In this document: piece after piece, positions 42,705-50,925 of the stretch | How positions within the stretch are numbered: position 1 is the stretch's first letter | How the letters are laid out: every line of letters begins with the position of its first letter | Source of the DNA: Pseudomonadota bacterium | Lineage (GTDB): Bacteria; Pseudomonadota; Alphaproteobacteria; Acetobacterales; Acetobacteraceae | NCBI GenBank assembly: GCA_018971725.1 | Contig: JAGXAE010000002.1 | Location: 1-50,925, forward strand | DNA: 50,925 nucleotides | Reading direction: 5' to 3' | Made by a program: the position numbers and the translations under genes | Notes under the pieces: model-generated | The model's input: the letters and a program-made list of their open reading frames with translations, nothing else | Told to the model about the DNA's origin: nothing | Database searches by the model: none

Positions 42705-44180
42705 TTGGGTTCAACCAGAATTCTGGTCGGATTTGTCGTCCGGAAAGCGGCACGGCTGAAACCTGGGCTGGCAGCGGGCTGCGCTGGCTTAGCTCTGCTT
42801 TCCGCCTGCGCCAGCGGCGGGCACGGCTCGCGCTACGCCGGCGAAAACACGGCCTATTATCTCGCTCACGCCTCAGGCAGTTATAGGCCGCCCGGACCGC
42901 CCGGCGACCCTTGGGGCCCCTATATCAAAATCGCCGCAGCGCATTTCGACATTCCGGCAATGTGGATCCGCCAGGTAATGCGCGTTGAATCCGGCGGCCA
43001 TGAATATAGCGGCGGCCATCTCATCGTTTCCTCCGCTGGGGCGATGGGGCTGATGCAGCTTGAACCCGGCACTTATCAGGAAATGGCGGCGCGCTACGGG
43101 TTGGGCAACGACCCCTTCAACCCGCTGGACAATATCATGGCCGGCGCCGCCTATATCCACGAAATGTACCAGATCTACGGCTCGCCAGGCTTCCTCGCGG
43201 CATATAACGCCGGGCCAGGGCGGCTGGATTCCTTCATGAACGACAATGAACCATTGCCGGACGAGACGATCAATTACGTCGCCATGATTGCCCCGAACAT
43301 CGAAGGCTATTACCCCGAGCGGCGCTCGGCTGCGGATGAGCTGGCGCTGAATACCGAACCGATGGGCCAGGATGGCGGCATTTTGCCCAGCGGCTTCACC
43401 CCGGAAGCGCCAACGCCAGCACAACTTTCCGCCCCGGTTGAGATCGCATCGCTGGCCCCGGCCAGCGGCCCGGCCACGGGTAATTCCTCCGCCCCGGTTT
43501 CCATCCCCATCAGCTCCATTCTCCCCGCCGTGGCGCAAAACCAGACGGCGCCGGCGCCAAGCGCGCCGGTGCAAATGGCCTCCACACAATCCGTGCCGGT
43601 TCCACCGCCGGTTTCAGTGCCAGTGCCACCCCCGGCGCCGTCCGCCCCCTTGCAAGCGCCCGTGCGCATGGCCTCGGCAATCTATATGCCGAGCACCCGG
43701 CCCTCACCGCCGCCCGCACCAATAGCGCACACGGCAACCGCATATCCGGCGCCCGGCTATCTTCCTGTGCCGCCTCCGGTTCCGGCAACGCATCAATACC
43801 CCATGGTCGCCAGCAACACGCTGCCCGTGCCACCGCCTGCGCCCGCGGGGCGTAATTTCTCGCTCATCCCGCCTGCCCTGGCGGATACGCCGCCCGCGCA
43901 AACCGTCGCGTTCAATTCGGGCCGGAGCAGTTGGGGTATCCAGGTCGGGGCGTATGACACACCCTCCAACGCCAAAGCAGCACTGGGCATGGCTGAACTC
44001 ACCGGCGCAAACATGCTGATGCGGGCACAGCCGGTGGTGATGACCATCCATACTGGCAGCGGCACCAAATACCGCGCCCGCTTCGTAGGGTTGCAGCATG
44101 AGGAGGCGGTGAACGCCTGTTCGCGCCTTTCCGGCGGGCCCACAGGCTGCGTGGTGCTGTCGCCGGACGCTCAGTCCTGA
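42705..44180 (+). CDS. Lytic transglycosylase (SLT) lipoprotein with Pro-rich linker and C-terminal SPOR domain
   Basis: LSACASGG lipobox; RQVMRVESGGHEYSGGHLIVSSAGAMGLMQLEPGTYQEMA; YNAGPGRL; C-terminal SSWGIQVGAYDTPSNAKAAL SPOR-like; start uncertain (TTG at 42705). Confidence 0.85.
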   Translation: MGSTRILVGFVVRKAARLKPGLAAGCAGLALLSACASGGHGSRYAGENTAYYLAHASGSYRPPGPPGDPWGPYIKIAAAHFDIPAMWIRQVMRVESGGHEYSGGHLIVSSAGAMGLMQLEPGTYQEMAARYGLGNDPFNPLDNIMAGAAYIHEMYQIYGSPGFLAAYNAGPGRLDSFMNDNEPLPDETINYVAMIAPNIEGYYPERRSAADELALNTEPMGQDGGILPSGFTPEAPTPAQLSAPVEIASLAPASGPATGNSSAPVSIPISSILPAVAQNQTAPAPSAPVQMASTQSVPVPPPVSVPVPPPAPSAPLQAPVRMASAIYMPSTRPSPPPAPIAHTATAYPAPGYLPVPPPVPATHQYPMVASNTLPVPPPAPAGRNFSLIPPALADTPPAQTVAFNSGRSSWGIQVGAYDTPSNAKAALGMAELTGANMLMRAQPVVMTIHTGSGTKYRARFVGLQHEEAVNACSRLSGGPTGCVVLSPDAQS

Positions 44181-44191
44181 AAATCTAAATC

Positions 44192-45835
44192 CTAAACCGC
44201 CCCGTTGGCGAGCAGCGTGGCGCGCACGGCATCTTCCGGCACATCGCCGCTGGTGAAGGCCCGGCCGATGCCGCGCGTCAGCACGAAATGTAGCTTACCG
44301 CCGCGATTCTTCTTATCCAGCTTCATATGCGCCAGCAGATGCTCGGCGGGCAGGTCCGCAATCCGCACCGGCAACCCAGTTTCGGACAAATGCTGAGCGA
44401 TGCGCGGCGTATCCTCCTGCGGCGCCAGGCCCAGAGAGGCGGAAAGATGCGCCGCCAGCACCAGCCCGGTCGCCACCGCCTCGCCATGCAACAGCCCGCC
44501 GCCATAGCCGGTCTCGGCCTCCAGCGCATGGGCGAAGGTATGGCCCAGATTCAGCAGCGCGCGGCCGTCATTCGGTTTGGTCTCGCGCTCATCATCGCCC
44601 ACAACCCGGGCCTTGAAACGCACGGCATATTCGATCGCCTCGGCCAGCGCGTTCTTGTCGCCCGCCAGCAGGGCCGCGCCATGCGCCTCACACCATTCGT
44701 AAAAAGCGGCGTCAGCGATCAGCCCTGCCTTCACAATCTCGGCATAGCCCGCCGCGCGCTCACGCGGCGGCAGCGTTTCCAGCACGCCGGTATCGGCCAG
44801 CACCAGCAGCGGCTGGTAAAACGCGCCGATCAGGTTCTTGCCATGCACGGAGTTGATGCCGGTTTTGCCACCCACGGAACTATCCACCTGCGCAAGCAGG
44901 CTAGTGGGAATCTGCACGAAGGGCACGCCCCGCATGGCCGCAGCGGCGGCAAACCCCGCCAGATCCCCCACCACCCCGCCGCCCAGCGCGATGATGGTGG
45001 TTTTACGGTCTATCTTCGCGCCCAGAAGATCATCCATCAGCGCCTGGAAAGAGCCGAAGCTCTTGGATGTCTCGCCCGGCTGCACGGCGAAGCTTTCATG
45101 CGCGATGCCAACCTCATCCAGGCTGTTTTGCAGCGTGGGCAGATGCAGCTTCGCCACGTTCTCATCCGTCACGATGAAACAGCGCGGCTGCGGCAGCAGT
45201 GGCGCCATCAGCGCCCCGGCGCGGGCCAGCAATCCTTCGCCGATCAGCACCTGATAACTGGTGTCTGAAAGCGTCACCTCCACCTTGCGGGGTGGCTGAT
45301 AGCGTTCAACGGCTTGGGCGACTTTGGCGGTGGTCACGTGCTGGGGGTCCTCTGATCCGTCGACTATGATATCCGCCAGCGCATAAACCGGGCTGCGCAA
45401 CGCGGAAAGCCTCTCAAGTATCTCGGCCGGATTGCCGGCATTCAGCAAAGGCCGGTGGGTGCGCCCGGCGGTGCGCTGCACCAGCACCGGAATTGGGCAG
45501 CGCAGCCAAACGGAGGTTGCCCGCTTGGCGATGACGGCTCGTGTCTCCGCATCCATGAACGCGCCGCCGCCGGTAGCCAGCACAATCCGCCCATTGCTGA
45601 GCAGGCGCTGGATCACGCGCTTTTCTCCGGCGCGGAACGCGGCCTCGCCATGGGCCTTGAACATCTCGGCAATGCTCATGCCCGCCGCGCGCTCGATCTC
45701 CTCATCGGCATCATGGAAAGGCAGGCCCAGCAGCGCGGCCAGGCGCTTGCCGATGGCGGTTTTGCCCGCACCCATCAGGCCCACCAGCACGATGCTGCGC
45801 TGAGAGACCGGGGCGATTTGACTATTGAGTGACAT
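44192..45835 (-). CDS. aroKB: Fused shikimate kinase / 3-dehydroquinate synthase
   Basis: N-terminal VLVGLMGAGKTAIGKRLAALLGLPFHDADEEIE; C-terminal IIALGGGVVGDLAGFAAAAAMRGVPFVQIPTSLLAQVDSSVGGKTGIN in one uninterrupted frame. Confidence 0.95.
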   Translation of the reverse strand: MSLNSQIAPVSQRSIVLVGLMGAGKTAIGKRLAALLGLPFHDADEEIERAAGMSIAEMFKAHGEAAFRAGEKRVIQRLLSNGRIVLATGGGAFMDAETRAVIAKRATSVWLRCPIPVLVQRTAGRTHRPLLNAGNPAEILERLSALRSPVYALADIIVDGSEDPQHVTTAKVAQAVERYQPPRKVEVTLSDTSYQVLIGEGLLARAGALMAPLLPQPRCFIVTDENVAKLHLPTLQNSLDEVGIAHESFAVQPGETSKSFGSFQALMDDLLGAKIDRKTTIIALGGGVVGDLAGFAAAAAMRGVPFVQIPTSLLAQVDSSVGGKTGINSVHGKNLIGAFYQPLLVLADTGVLETLPPRERAAGYAEIVKAGLIADAAFYEWCEAHGAALLAGDKNALAEAIEYAVRFKARVVGDDERETKPNDGRALLNLGHTFAHALEAETGYGGGLLHGEAVATGLVLAAHLSASLGLAPQEDTPRIAQHLSETGLPVRIADLPAEHLLAHMKLDKKNRGGKLHFVLTRGIGRAFTSGDVPEDAVRATLLANGAV

Positions 45836-45863
45836 CGGCGCGCACGCTTATCACATAGCGGCG

Positions 45864-46760
45864 ATGATGCCAGATAGCCGTGTGGAAGCCTTTTTGGAAA
45901 TGCTGGCCGCCGAGCGCGGGGCGGCGGCCAATACCCTGGCGGCGTATCAGGCGGATCTCGATGATTTCTCAAGCTTTCTGGGCCGCTCCGCCCCTGTTTC
46001 ACGCGCCAGCGCGGCGGAGATCGCGGGGTATGTGCAAAGCCTCGGGTCCTCCGGAATGGCGGCCAGAACCCAGGCGCGCAGGCTCTCCGCCCTGAAGCAA
46101 TTCTTCCTTTTTCTGCTCCGCGAGGGTGCCAGGGCGGACAACCCCGCCGCCGAGGTCAGCGCCCCAAAACTGCCAAAATCTCTGCCAAAATACTTAAGTG
46201 AGAGCGAGGTGGATGCCCTGCTGGACGCGGCGCGCGGCATGGAGGGGCTGCCGGGGCTGAAAGCCCAGGCCGGGCTCGAAATTCTCTATTCCACCGGGCT
46301 GCGTGTCACGGAGATGCTGTCGCTCCGTGCGAGCGCCCTCACCACTGATGCGATGATGCTGCTGGTAAAGGGCAAAGGCGGCAAGGAGCGCATGATCCCG
46401 TTATCAGACGCCGCCCGCCAAGCCGCCGCCGCCTTGCGCGCAGCTTCTCCCGCCAAGGCACGTTACCTCTTCGCCGGGCGGGATATCTCCCAGCCCATGA
46501 CCCGCCAGGGCTTCGCGCTATTGCTGAAACAGGCGGCGATCGAAGCAGGGCTGGACCCGGCAAGGCTCTCCCCGCACGTGCTGCGCCATTCCTTCGCCTC
46601 GCATCTGCTGGCGCATGGGGCGGATTTGCGGGCGCTGCAAAAACTGCTCGGCCACGCGGACATTGCCACCACCGAAATCTACACTCATGTGCTGGCGGAG
46701 CGGCTGCAAAAACTGGTGCAGGCGCATCATCCGCTGGCCGTTAAGCCGGCAGGCGGCTGA
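45864..46760 (+). CDS. xerD: Tyrosine recombinase XerD
   Basis: LEILYSTGLRVTEMLSLRAS, SPHVLRHSFASHLLAHGADLRALQKLLGHADIATTEIYTHV; start 45864/45867. Confidence 0.93.
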   Translation: MMPDSRVEAFLEMLAAERGAAANTLAAYQADLDDFSSFLGRSAPVSRASAAEIAGYVQSLGSSGMAARTQARRLSALKQFFLFLLREGARADNPAAEVSAPKLPKSLPKYLSESEVDALLDAARGMEGLPGLKAQAGLEILYSTGLRVTEMLSLRASALTTDAMMLLVKGKGGKERMIPLSDAARQAAAALRAASPAKARYLFAGRDISQPMTRQGFALLLKQAAIEAGLDPARLSPHVLRHSFASHLLAHGADLRALQKLLGHADIATTEIYTHVLAERLQKLVQAHHPLAVKPAGG

Positions 46761-47730
46761 AAAGCTCCAGCCTTAACCTTGTGAACAACGTACCGCGCGG
46801 GCGGGTTTCATAAGCGCGGATATAATCCCGCATCGCCCCTGGCATTTTGCGCGGGGCCACAACCGATACGGCACGGCTCTGGCAAACCCCCGCCCAGGCC
46901 GCGCCAAAACAGCCATGCCGAGCCGCGATCAGCCCATATCCCAGCAGCCAGGGCGCCAAGGCCAGCCAGCCCCGCCCCCATTTGCGCCCGATGACAAGCC
47001 GGTTGCGGATGAAATGCGTCATCCGCACACCGCTCCAAAGAAAACGCCCCTCAGTGACGGGGGTGTGAATCACCGCCAGCCGGCCTTCATAAGTAATCCG
47101 CCACCCGCGCGCGATGGCGGCAAGGCAGAAATCATATTCCTCCCAAGTGAAGAAGAAGCTCCCATCATACCCGCCAACAGACTCCCAGGCGGCGCGGCGG
47201 ATGCCATGCCCGGCGCCCACAAAGGTGGTGGCGGCGAACCGCTCCCTGTAACGCGCCAGCAGCGCCTTCGGGTAGCCCCAGCTTGTCAGATCCGGCCCCT
47301 GAGCGTCAGCCCGCAGAATGGCGAAGCCGACGGCGCCCAGCTCCGGCACAGCCGAGAACCGCCGCAATGCCCCGGCCACCACACGCTCATCGGCAAAACG
47401 GGCGTCATTATCCAGCCCCACGATGATCCGCCCATGCCCCAGCGCCGCCAGGGCGTTGCGCCCGGCCGCCACGCCCTGGTTTTCCGGCGCGGCGTAAAGC
47501 GCGAAGCCTGGCACCTTGCTGAAGCGCGCTGCCAACTCCCGCAGCATTTCCGCATCAGAACCCTGGTCCAGCACCGAAACACGGAACCGCCCGCCTCTCT
47601 GTGCCAGCGCGGATTCGATGGCGGCTTTGGTTTCCTCCAGCCGCCCTAAACAGAGAATATTGATATCCGCGTCATACGCCCCCGGGGCGGGCCGTTGCCC
47701 GGCCAGCAAACGCGGCGCCTCAGCAGGCAT
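46741..47730 (-). CDS. Glycosyltransferase family 2 protein
   Basis: INILCLGRLEETKAAIESALAQ; NQGVAAGRNALAALGHGRIIVGLDNDARF; FVGAGHGIRRAAWESVGGYDGSFFFTWEEYDFCLAAIARG; start 47730 overlaps the previous gene's stop. Confidence 0.88.
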   Translation of the reverse strand: MPAEAPRLLAGQRPAPGAYDADINILCLGRLEETKAAIESALAQRGGRFRVSVLDQGSDAEMLRELAARFSKVPGFALYAAPENQGVAAGRNALAALGHGRIIVGLDNDARFADERVVAGALRRFSAVPELGAVGFAILRADAQGPDLTSWGYPKALLARYRERFAATTFVGAGHGIRRAAWESVGGYDGSFFFTWEEYDFCLAAIARGWRITYEGRLAVIHTPVTEGRFLWSGVRMTHFIRNRLVIGRKWGRGWLALAPWLLGYGLIAARHGCFGAAWAGVCQSRAVSVVAPRKMPGAMRDYIRAYETRPRGTLFTRLRLELFSRLPA

Positions 47731-49192
47731 TGGCGTGGCCGAAGGGCACCGGCAAGGTGCGGAGCAGAATTTCGATATCCAGCCCGACGGACCAGTTTTG
47801 GATATATTCGAGGTCACTCGCCAGCCGGTGTTCCAGCGCCGGCAGGGTGCGAGTTTCGCCCCGCTGCCCGCGCACCTGCGCCAGGCCGGTAATGCCGGGC
47901 TTCACCCGGTGGCGCAGCCGGTAGAGCTTCAGCGCGTTTTCAAAGCTGATGCCTTCCACCATGGTTTCCGGCGCGTGTGGGCGCGGCCCCACCAGCGACA
48001 TCTCGCCGCGAACCACATTCACAAGCTGCAACAGCTCATCCAGCGAAGTGCGGCGTAGGAAACGGCCAATTCTTGTCACCCGCGCATCGCCAGGGCGTGC
48101 CTGGGCAAAACCATGGCCGGGCTCGTGCCGCATGGTGCGAAATTTCAGCACGGTGAACGGCCGCCCCTGCGCACCCACGCGGCTTTGCCGGAATACCACC
48201 GGGCCGGAGCCGGAAAGCCGCACCAGCGCCGCCAGAAACGCCAACAGTGGCGCGCACAGCATCAACAGCAGCGAGGCAACCACGACATCAAACCCCCGCT
48301 TTACCATGTGATGAGAGGTAACAAGCTCATCCGTCACCACCGGCAACAGCTTGCAGCCACCGGCGCGGGCGCGCAGCACCTCCGGCAGATTGGCAGACAG
48401 GTCGAAGGCCAGCCAGATTCGCGCCGGGTAGGCCAGAAGCTCCTGCAAAAGCTCCTTCTGCGGCGCCTGGTTGAAAGCTTCCAGTTGAGGGTGATGGACG
48501 AACACCACATCCTGCACGGCCTCACTGGAAAAATTCCTGAACAGCTCGGCAGGATCGCGCAGCGCGGGCCAGGCGCCCGCCTCGCGAAAACCAGAGAGAT
48601 ACAGCACGCCGGCAATGCGCGAAGGCAGTTTGCGTTCGGCCAGCGCTAAGTCGAGGTCAGCGGGGCAGTGGTCGTAGCACACCACCAGCGTGGCACCGGC
48701 AGCAGTAGCGGCGGCCGGGGCGCGAGGCGGCAGAGTGGCATGGCTGAAAACCAGCAGTGCCGGGGTGGCGGCAAGCTCCAGCAGCGTCCAATGCCGAAGC
48801 AAAATACCAGGATGGTTCAGCAGCACCGCCAGCCCCAGTAGCGCAACGGCGGTGGCCAGAAAACAAATCGCGGCGATGCCGCCCTGGCGCCACCGCCCGC
48901 CCGGCGCGTACCCCCCGTGGGAAGCGCTAAGCCCCAGAGAAAACACCGCCAGTATGGCCCAAAACAATAGGTAATGCGGTAGATATTCCGTAGCCTGCCC
49001 AAGTGCGGCGCCCAGCAAAGGCAGCGCCAGAATGCACATCAGGTCGATGGCGGGCAGGACCCAGACGAATCCAGATAAGGGTCGCGATAAATCAACGTAA
49101 GGTTGTGCATTTAAGCAAAACCCTTCATAAGTCTTGGCAACCGCTCGCGTTTCAACCACCGGCAACCACCCCCTGGTTGCAATAGTTAACAT
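47720..49192 (-). CDS. Polyprenyl-phosphate sugar-phosphate transferase (bacterial sugar transferase)
   Basis: N-terminal TM region; KRGFDVVVASLLLMLCAPLLAFLAALVRLSGSGPVVFRQSRVGAQGRPFTVLKFRTM; RTSLDELLQLVNVVRGEMSLVGPRPH; exact start uncertain. Confidence 0.9.
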   Translation of the reverse strand: MLTIATRGWLPVVETRAVAKTYEGFCLNAQPYVDLSRPLSGFVWVLPAIDLMCILALPLLGAALGQATEYLPHYLLFWAILAVFSLGLSASHGGYAPGGRWRQGGIAAICFLATAVALLGLAVLLNHPGILLRHWTLLELAATPALLVFSHATLPPRAPAAATAAGATLVVCYDHCPADLDLALAERKLPSRIAGVLYLSGFREAGAWPALRDPAELFRNFSSEAVQDVVFVHHPQLEAFNQAPQKELLQELLAYPARIWLAFDLSANLPEVLRARAGGCKLLPVVTDELVTSHHMVKRGFDVVVASLLLMLCAPLLAFLAALVRLSGSGPVVFRQSRVGAQGRPFTVLKFRTMRHEPGHGFAQARPGDARVTRIGRFLRRTSLDELLQLVNVVRGEMSLVGPRPHAPETMVEGISFENALKLYRLRHRVKPGITGLAQVRGQRGETRTLPALEHRLASDLEYIQNWSVGLDIEILLRTLPVPFGHANAC

Positions 49193-49211
49193 TTAATTAC
49201 TTTAAGTTGAG

Positions 49212-49673
49212 TTACCGGAAAACGAAACGCTTGGAAAGCAGGTAATTGAAAATAAGTCCGGCAGCGGAACCAGCGGCGATGCCAATGACCGGATGCTTCA
49301 CCACGAGCGGCGAAAACGCCACCAGCAGGAAGAATGTGCCGCGATTCACCGCAAAGCCAAACGCATTGGCGATGAGGAATTTCATCCATTGCACATGCGC
49401 GGCGGCATGCTCCACATGCTGGAAGGTCCAGAGCCGGTTGATGATCCAGTTGATCGTCGCGGCGACAAGAAAACTGCACGTGCCCGCGATATAAAGGTTC
49501 ACGAAAGGCCGCAGCAGGTAAACCGTTCCGGTATCCCACACGAAACCCATCGTGCCGACGATGCCGAAGCGGATGAAGGACTCAGAAAAACCCAACCGCG
49601 CAACGAGTCCCACCAGCCTGTCCAACAGGTCCAGCGGGTTCATCGCGGCGCGGTGCTTGGGTTCAGCTGGCAA
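49212..49673 (-). CDS. GtrA family membrane protein
   Basis: [56 protein letters not shown]. Confidence 0.88.
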   Translation of the reverse strand: MPAEPKHRAAMNPLDLLDRLVGLVARLGFSESFIRFGIVGTMGFVWDTGTVYLLRPFVNLYIAGTCSFLVAATINWIINRLWTFQHVEHAAAHVQWMKFLIANAFGFAVNRGTFFLLVAFSPLVVKHPVIGIAAGSAAGLIFNYLLSKRFVFR

Positions 49674-50925
49674 ACGGATCCTGCATCAGGATGGTGTCGT
49701 CGCGCTCCGGGCTGGTGGAGAGCAAGGTCACCGGCGCTTCCACCAGTTCCTCGATTCGCTTCACGTATTTGATCGCGCCGGCCGGCAACTGCCCCCAACT
49801 GCGCGCGCCCTGGGTGCTGTCGCTCCAGCCTTCCATCACCTCATAAACCGGCTGGGCCATGGCCTGAGCCGCCATCCCGGCGGGCAGATGCCGGAAATGC
49901 TGGCCATCGATCATATAGCCGGTGCAGATTTTCAGCTCCTTGAAGCCGTCCAGAACATCCAGCTTGGTCAGCGCCAGCCCCTGCACGCCCCCCACCTTTA
50001 CCGCTTGGCGCACCATTGCGGCATCGAACCAGCCGCAACGGCGCTTGCGCCCGGTCACGGTGCCGAACTCATGCCCGCGCTCGCCCAGCAATTGGCCGGT
50101 CTCGTCATGCAGTTCGGTGGGAAACGGCCCGGCGCCCACGCGGGTGGTGTAGGCCTTGGCGATGCCCAGCACGCGCCCCGCCGCATCCGGCCCCATGCCG
50201 CTGCCCGCCCCCGCCGTGCTGGCCACGGTGTTGGAGGAGGTGACGAACGGATAAGTGCCGTGATCCACATCCAGCATCACCGCCTGCGCGCCCTCGAACA
50301 AAATCTTCTCGCCCTTGGCTTTCGCCTCGGCCAAACGCTCCCACACCGGCTCCGCAAAAGGCAGCAGCTTCGGCGCCAACGCCAGCAGATCCGCCAGCAG
50401 GTCCTCTTTTTTAAAGGTCGGCGCGCCAAGGCCAGCCAGCAGGGTGTTATGGTGCAGCAGCAGCTCGTCCAGCTTGGCGGAAAGCGTCTCCGGCTCCGCC
50501 AGATCGCACATGCGGATGGCGCGGCGGGCCACCTTATCCTCATAGGCCGGGCCAATGCCGCGCCCGGTGGTGCCGATCTTGCGGTCACCCCGCGCAACCT
50601 CGCGGGCGGCGTCCAATGCTGCGTGCAACGGCAGAATCAAGGGCGCGTTCTCGGCAATGCGCAGCGTCTCGGGCGTCACTTTCACGCCCTGGGCGGAAAC
50701 GCGCTCAATCTCGGCCAGCAGCGCGGTCGGGTCCACCACCACGCCATTGCCGATCACGCCGAGCTTGCCGCTTACCACGCCGGAGGGCAGCAGCGAGAGC
50801 TTATAGGTCTGGTTGCCCACCACCAGCGTATGCCCGGCATTATGCCCGCCCTGGAAGCGCACCACGATATCGGCGCGGCTGGCCAGCCAGTCCACAACCT
50901 TGCCCTTGCCCTCGTCGCCCCACTG
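49663..50925 (-). CDS. purA: Adenylosuccinate synthetase, N-terminus truncated by window edge
   Basis: Frame continues to the edge as [53 protein letters not shown]. Confidence 0.97.
   Translation of the reverse strand, partial: QWGDEGKGKVVDWLASRADIVVRFQGGHNAGHTLVVGNQTYKLSLLPSGVVSGKLGVIGNGVVVDPTALLAEIERVSAQGVKVTPETLRIAENAPLILPLHAALDAAREVARGDRKIGTTGRGIGPAYEDKVARRAIRMCDLAEPETLSAKLDELLLHHNTLLAGLGAPTFKKEDLLADLLALAPKLLPFAEPVWERLAEAKAKGEKILFEGAQAVMLDVDHGTYPFVTSSNTVASTAGAGSGMGPDAAGRVLGIAKAYTTRVGAGPFPTELHDETGQLLGERGHEFGTVTGRKRRCGWFDAAMVRQAVKVGGVQGLALTKLDVLDGFKELKICTGYMIDGQHFRHLPAGMAAQAMAQPVYEVMEGWSDSTQGARSWGQLPAGAIKYVKRIEELVEAPVTLLSTSPERDDTILMQDPFAS

Noticed and set aside
44327-45268. 313-aa plus-strand ORF inside aroKB
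   Set aside because: Gln/Arg/His-rich shadow frame antisense to the AroB domain.

Overview
The window is about 50.9 kb of GC-rich, densely packed chromosome. Gene content (hopanoid cluster, ftsEX-zinc ribbon-ydcF-plsC block, AroK-AroB fusion, solitary rpsA) suggests an alphaproteobacterium, probably Acetobacteraceae/Rhodospirillales; this taxonomic call is inference from gene content only. Most of it is ordinary core genome: glmU, ftsEX, a hopanoid/squalene cluster (hpnABCDE-shc plus an hpnL-like gene and a ferritin-like gene), cysD-cysNC-cysQ, etfBA-hbd, an emrAB/marR efflux operon, ligA-recN-bamD, rpsA, a soluble PAS-PAS chemoreceptor, an ABC-2 polysaccharide exporter pair, an SLT-SPOR lipoprotein, the aroK-aroB fusion, xerD, a small glycan cassette and purA (truncated by the window edge). 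I saw no rRNA, tRNA, CRISPR array or mobile element. The points most worth following up are: (1) an uncharacterised diiron/ferritin-like protein divergent from the hopanoid operon; (2) a gamma-glutamyltransferase-like lipoprotein that appears to have lost its catalytic residues and is coupled to an aminotransferase; (3) an atypical CX4R phosphatase-like protein divergent from it; (4) a zinc-ribbon membrane protein divergent from ftsEX; (5) candidate regulatory structures upstream of etfBA and rpsA. I do not see a clear new defence or mobile system. All family calls were made by eye from translated motifs, without database searches.
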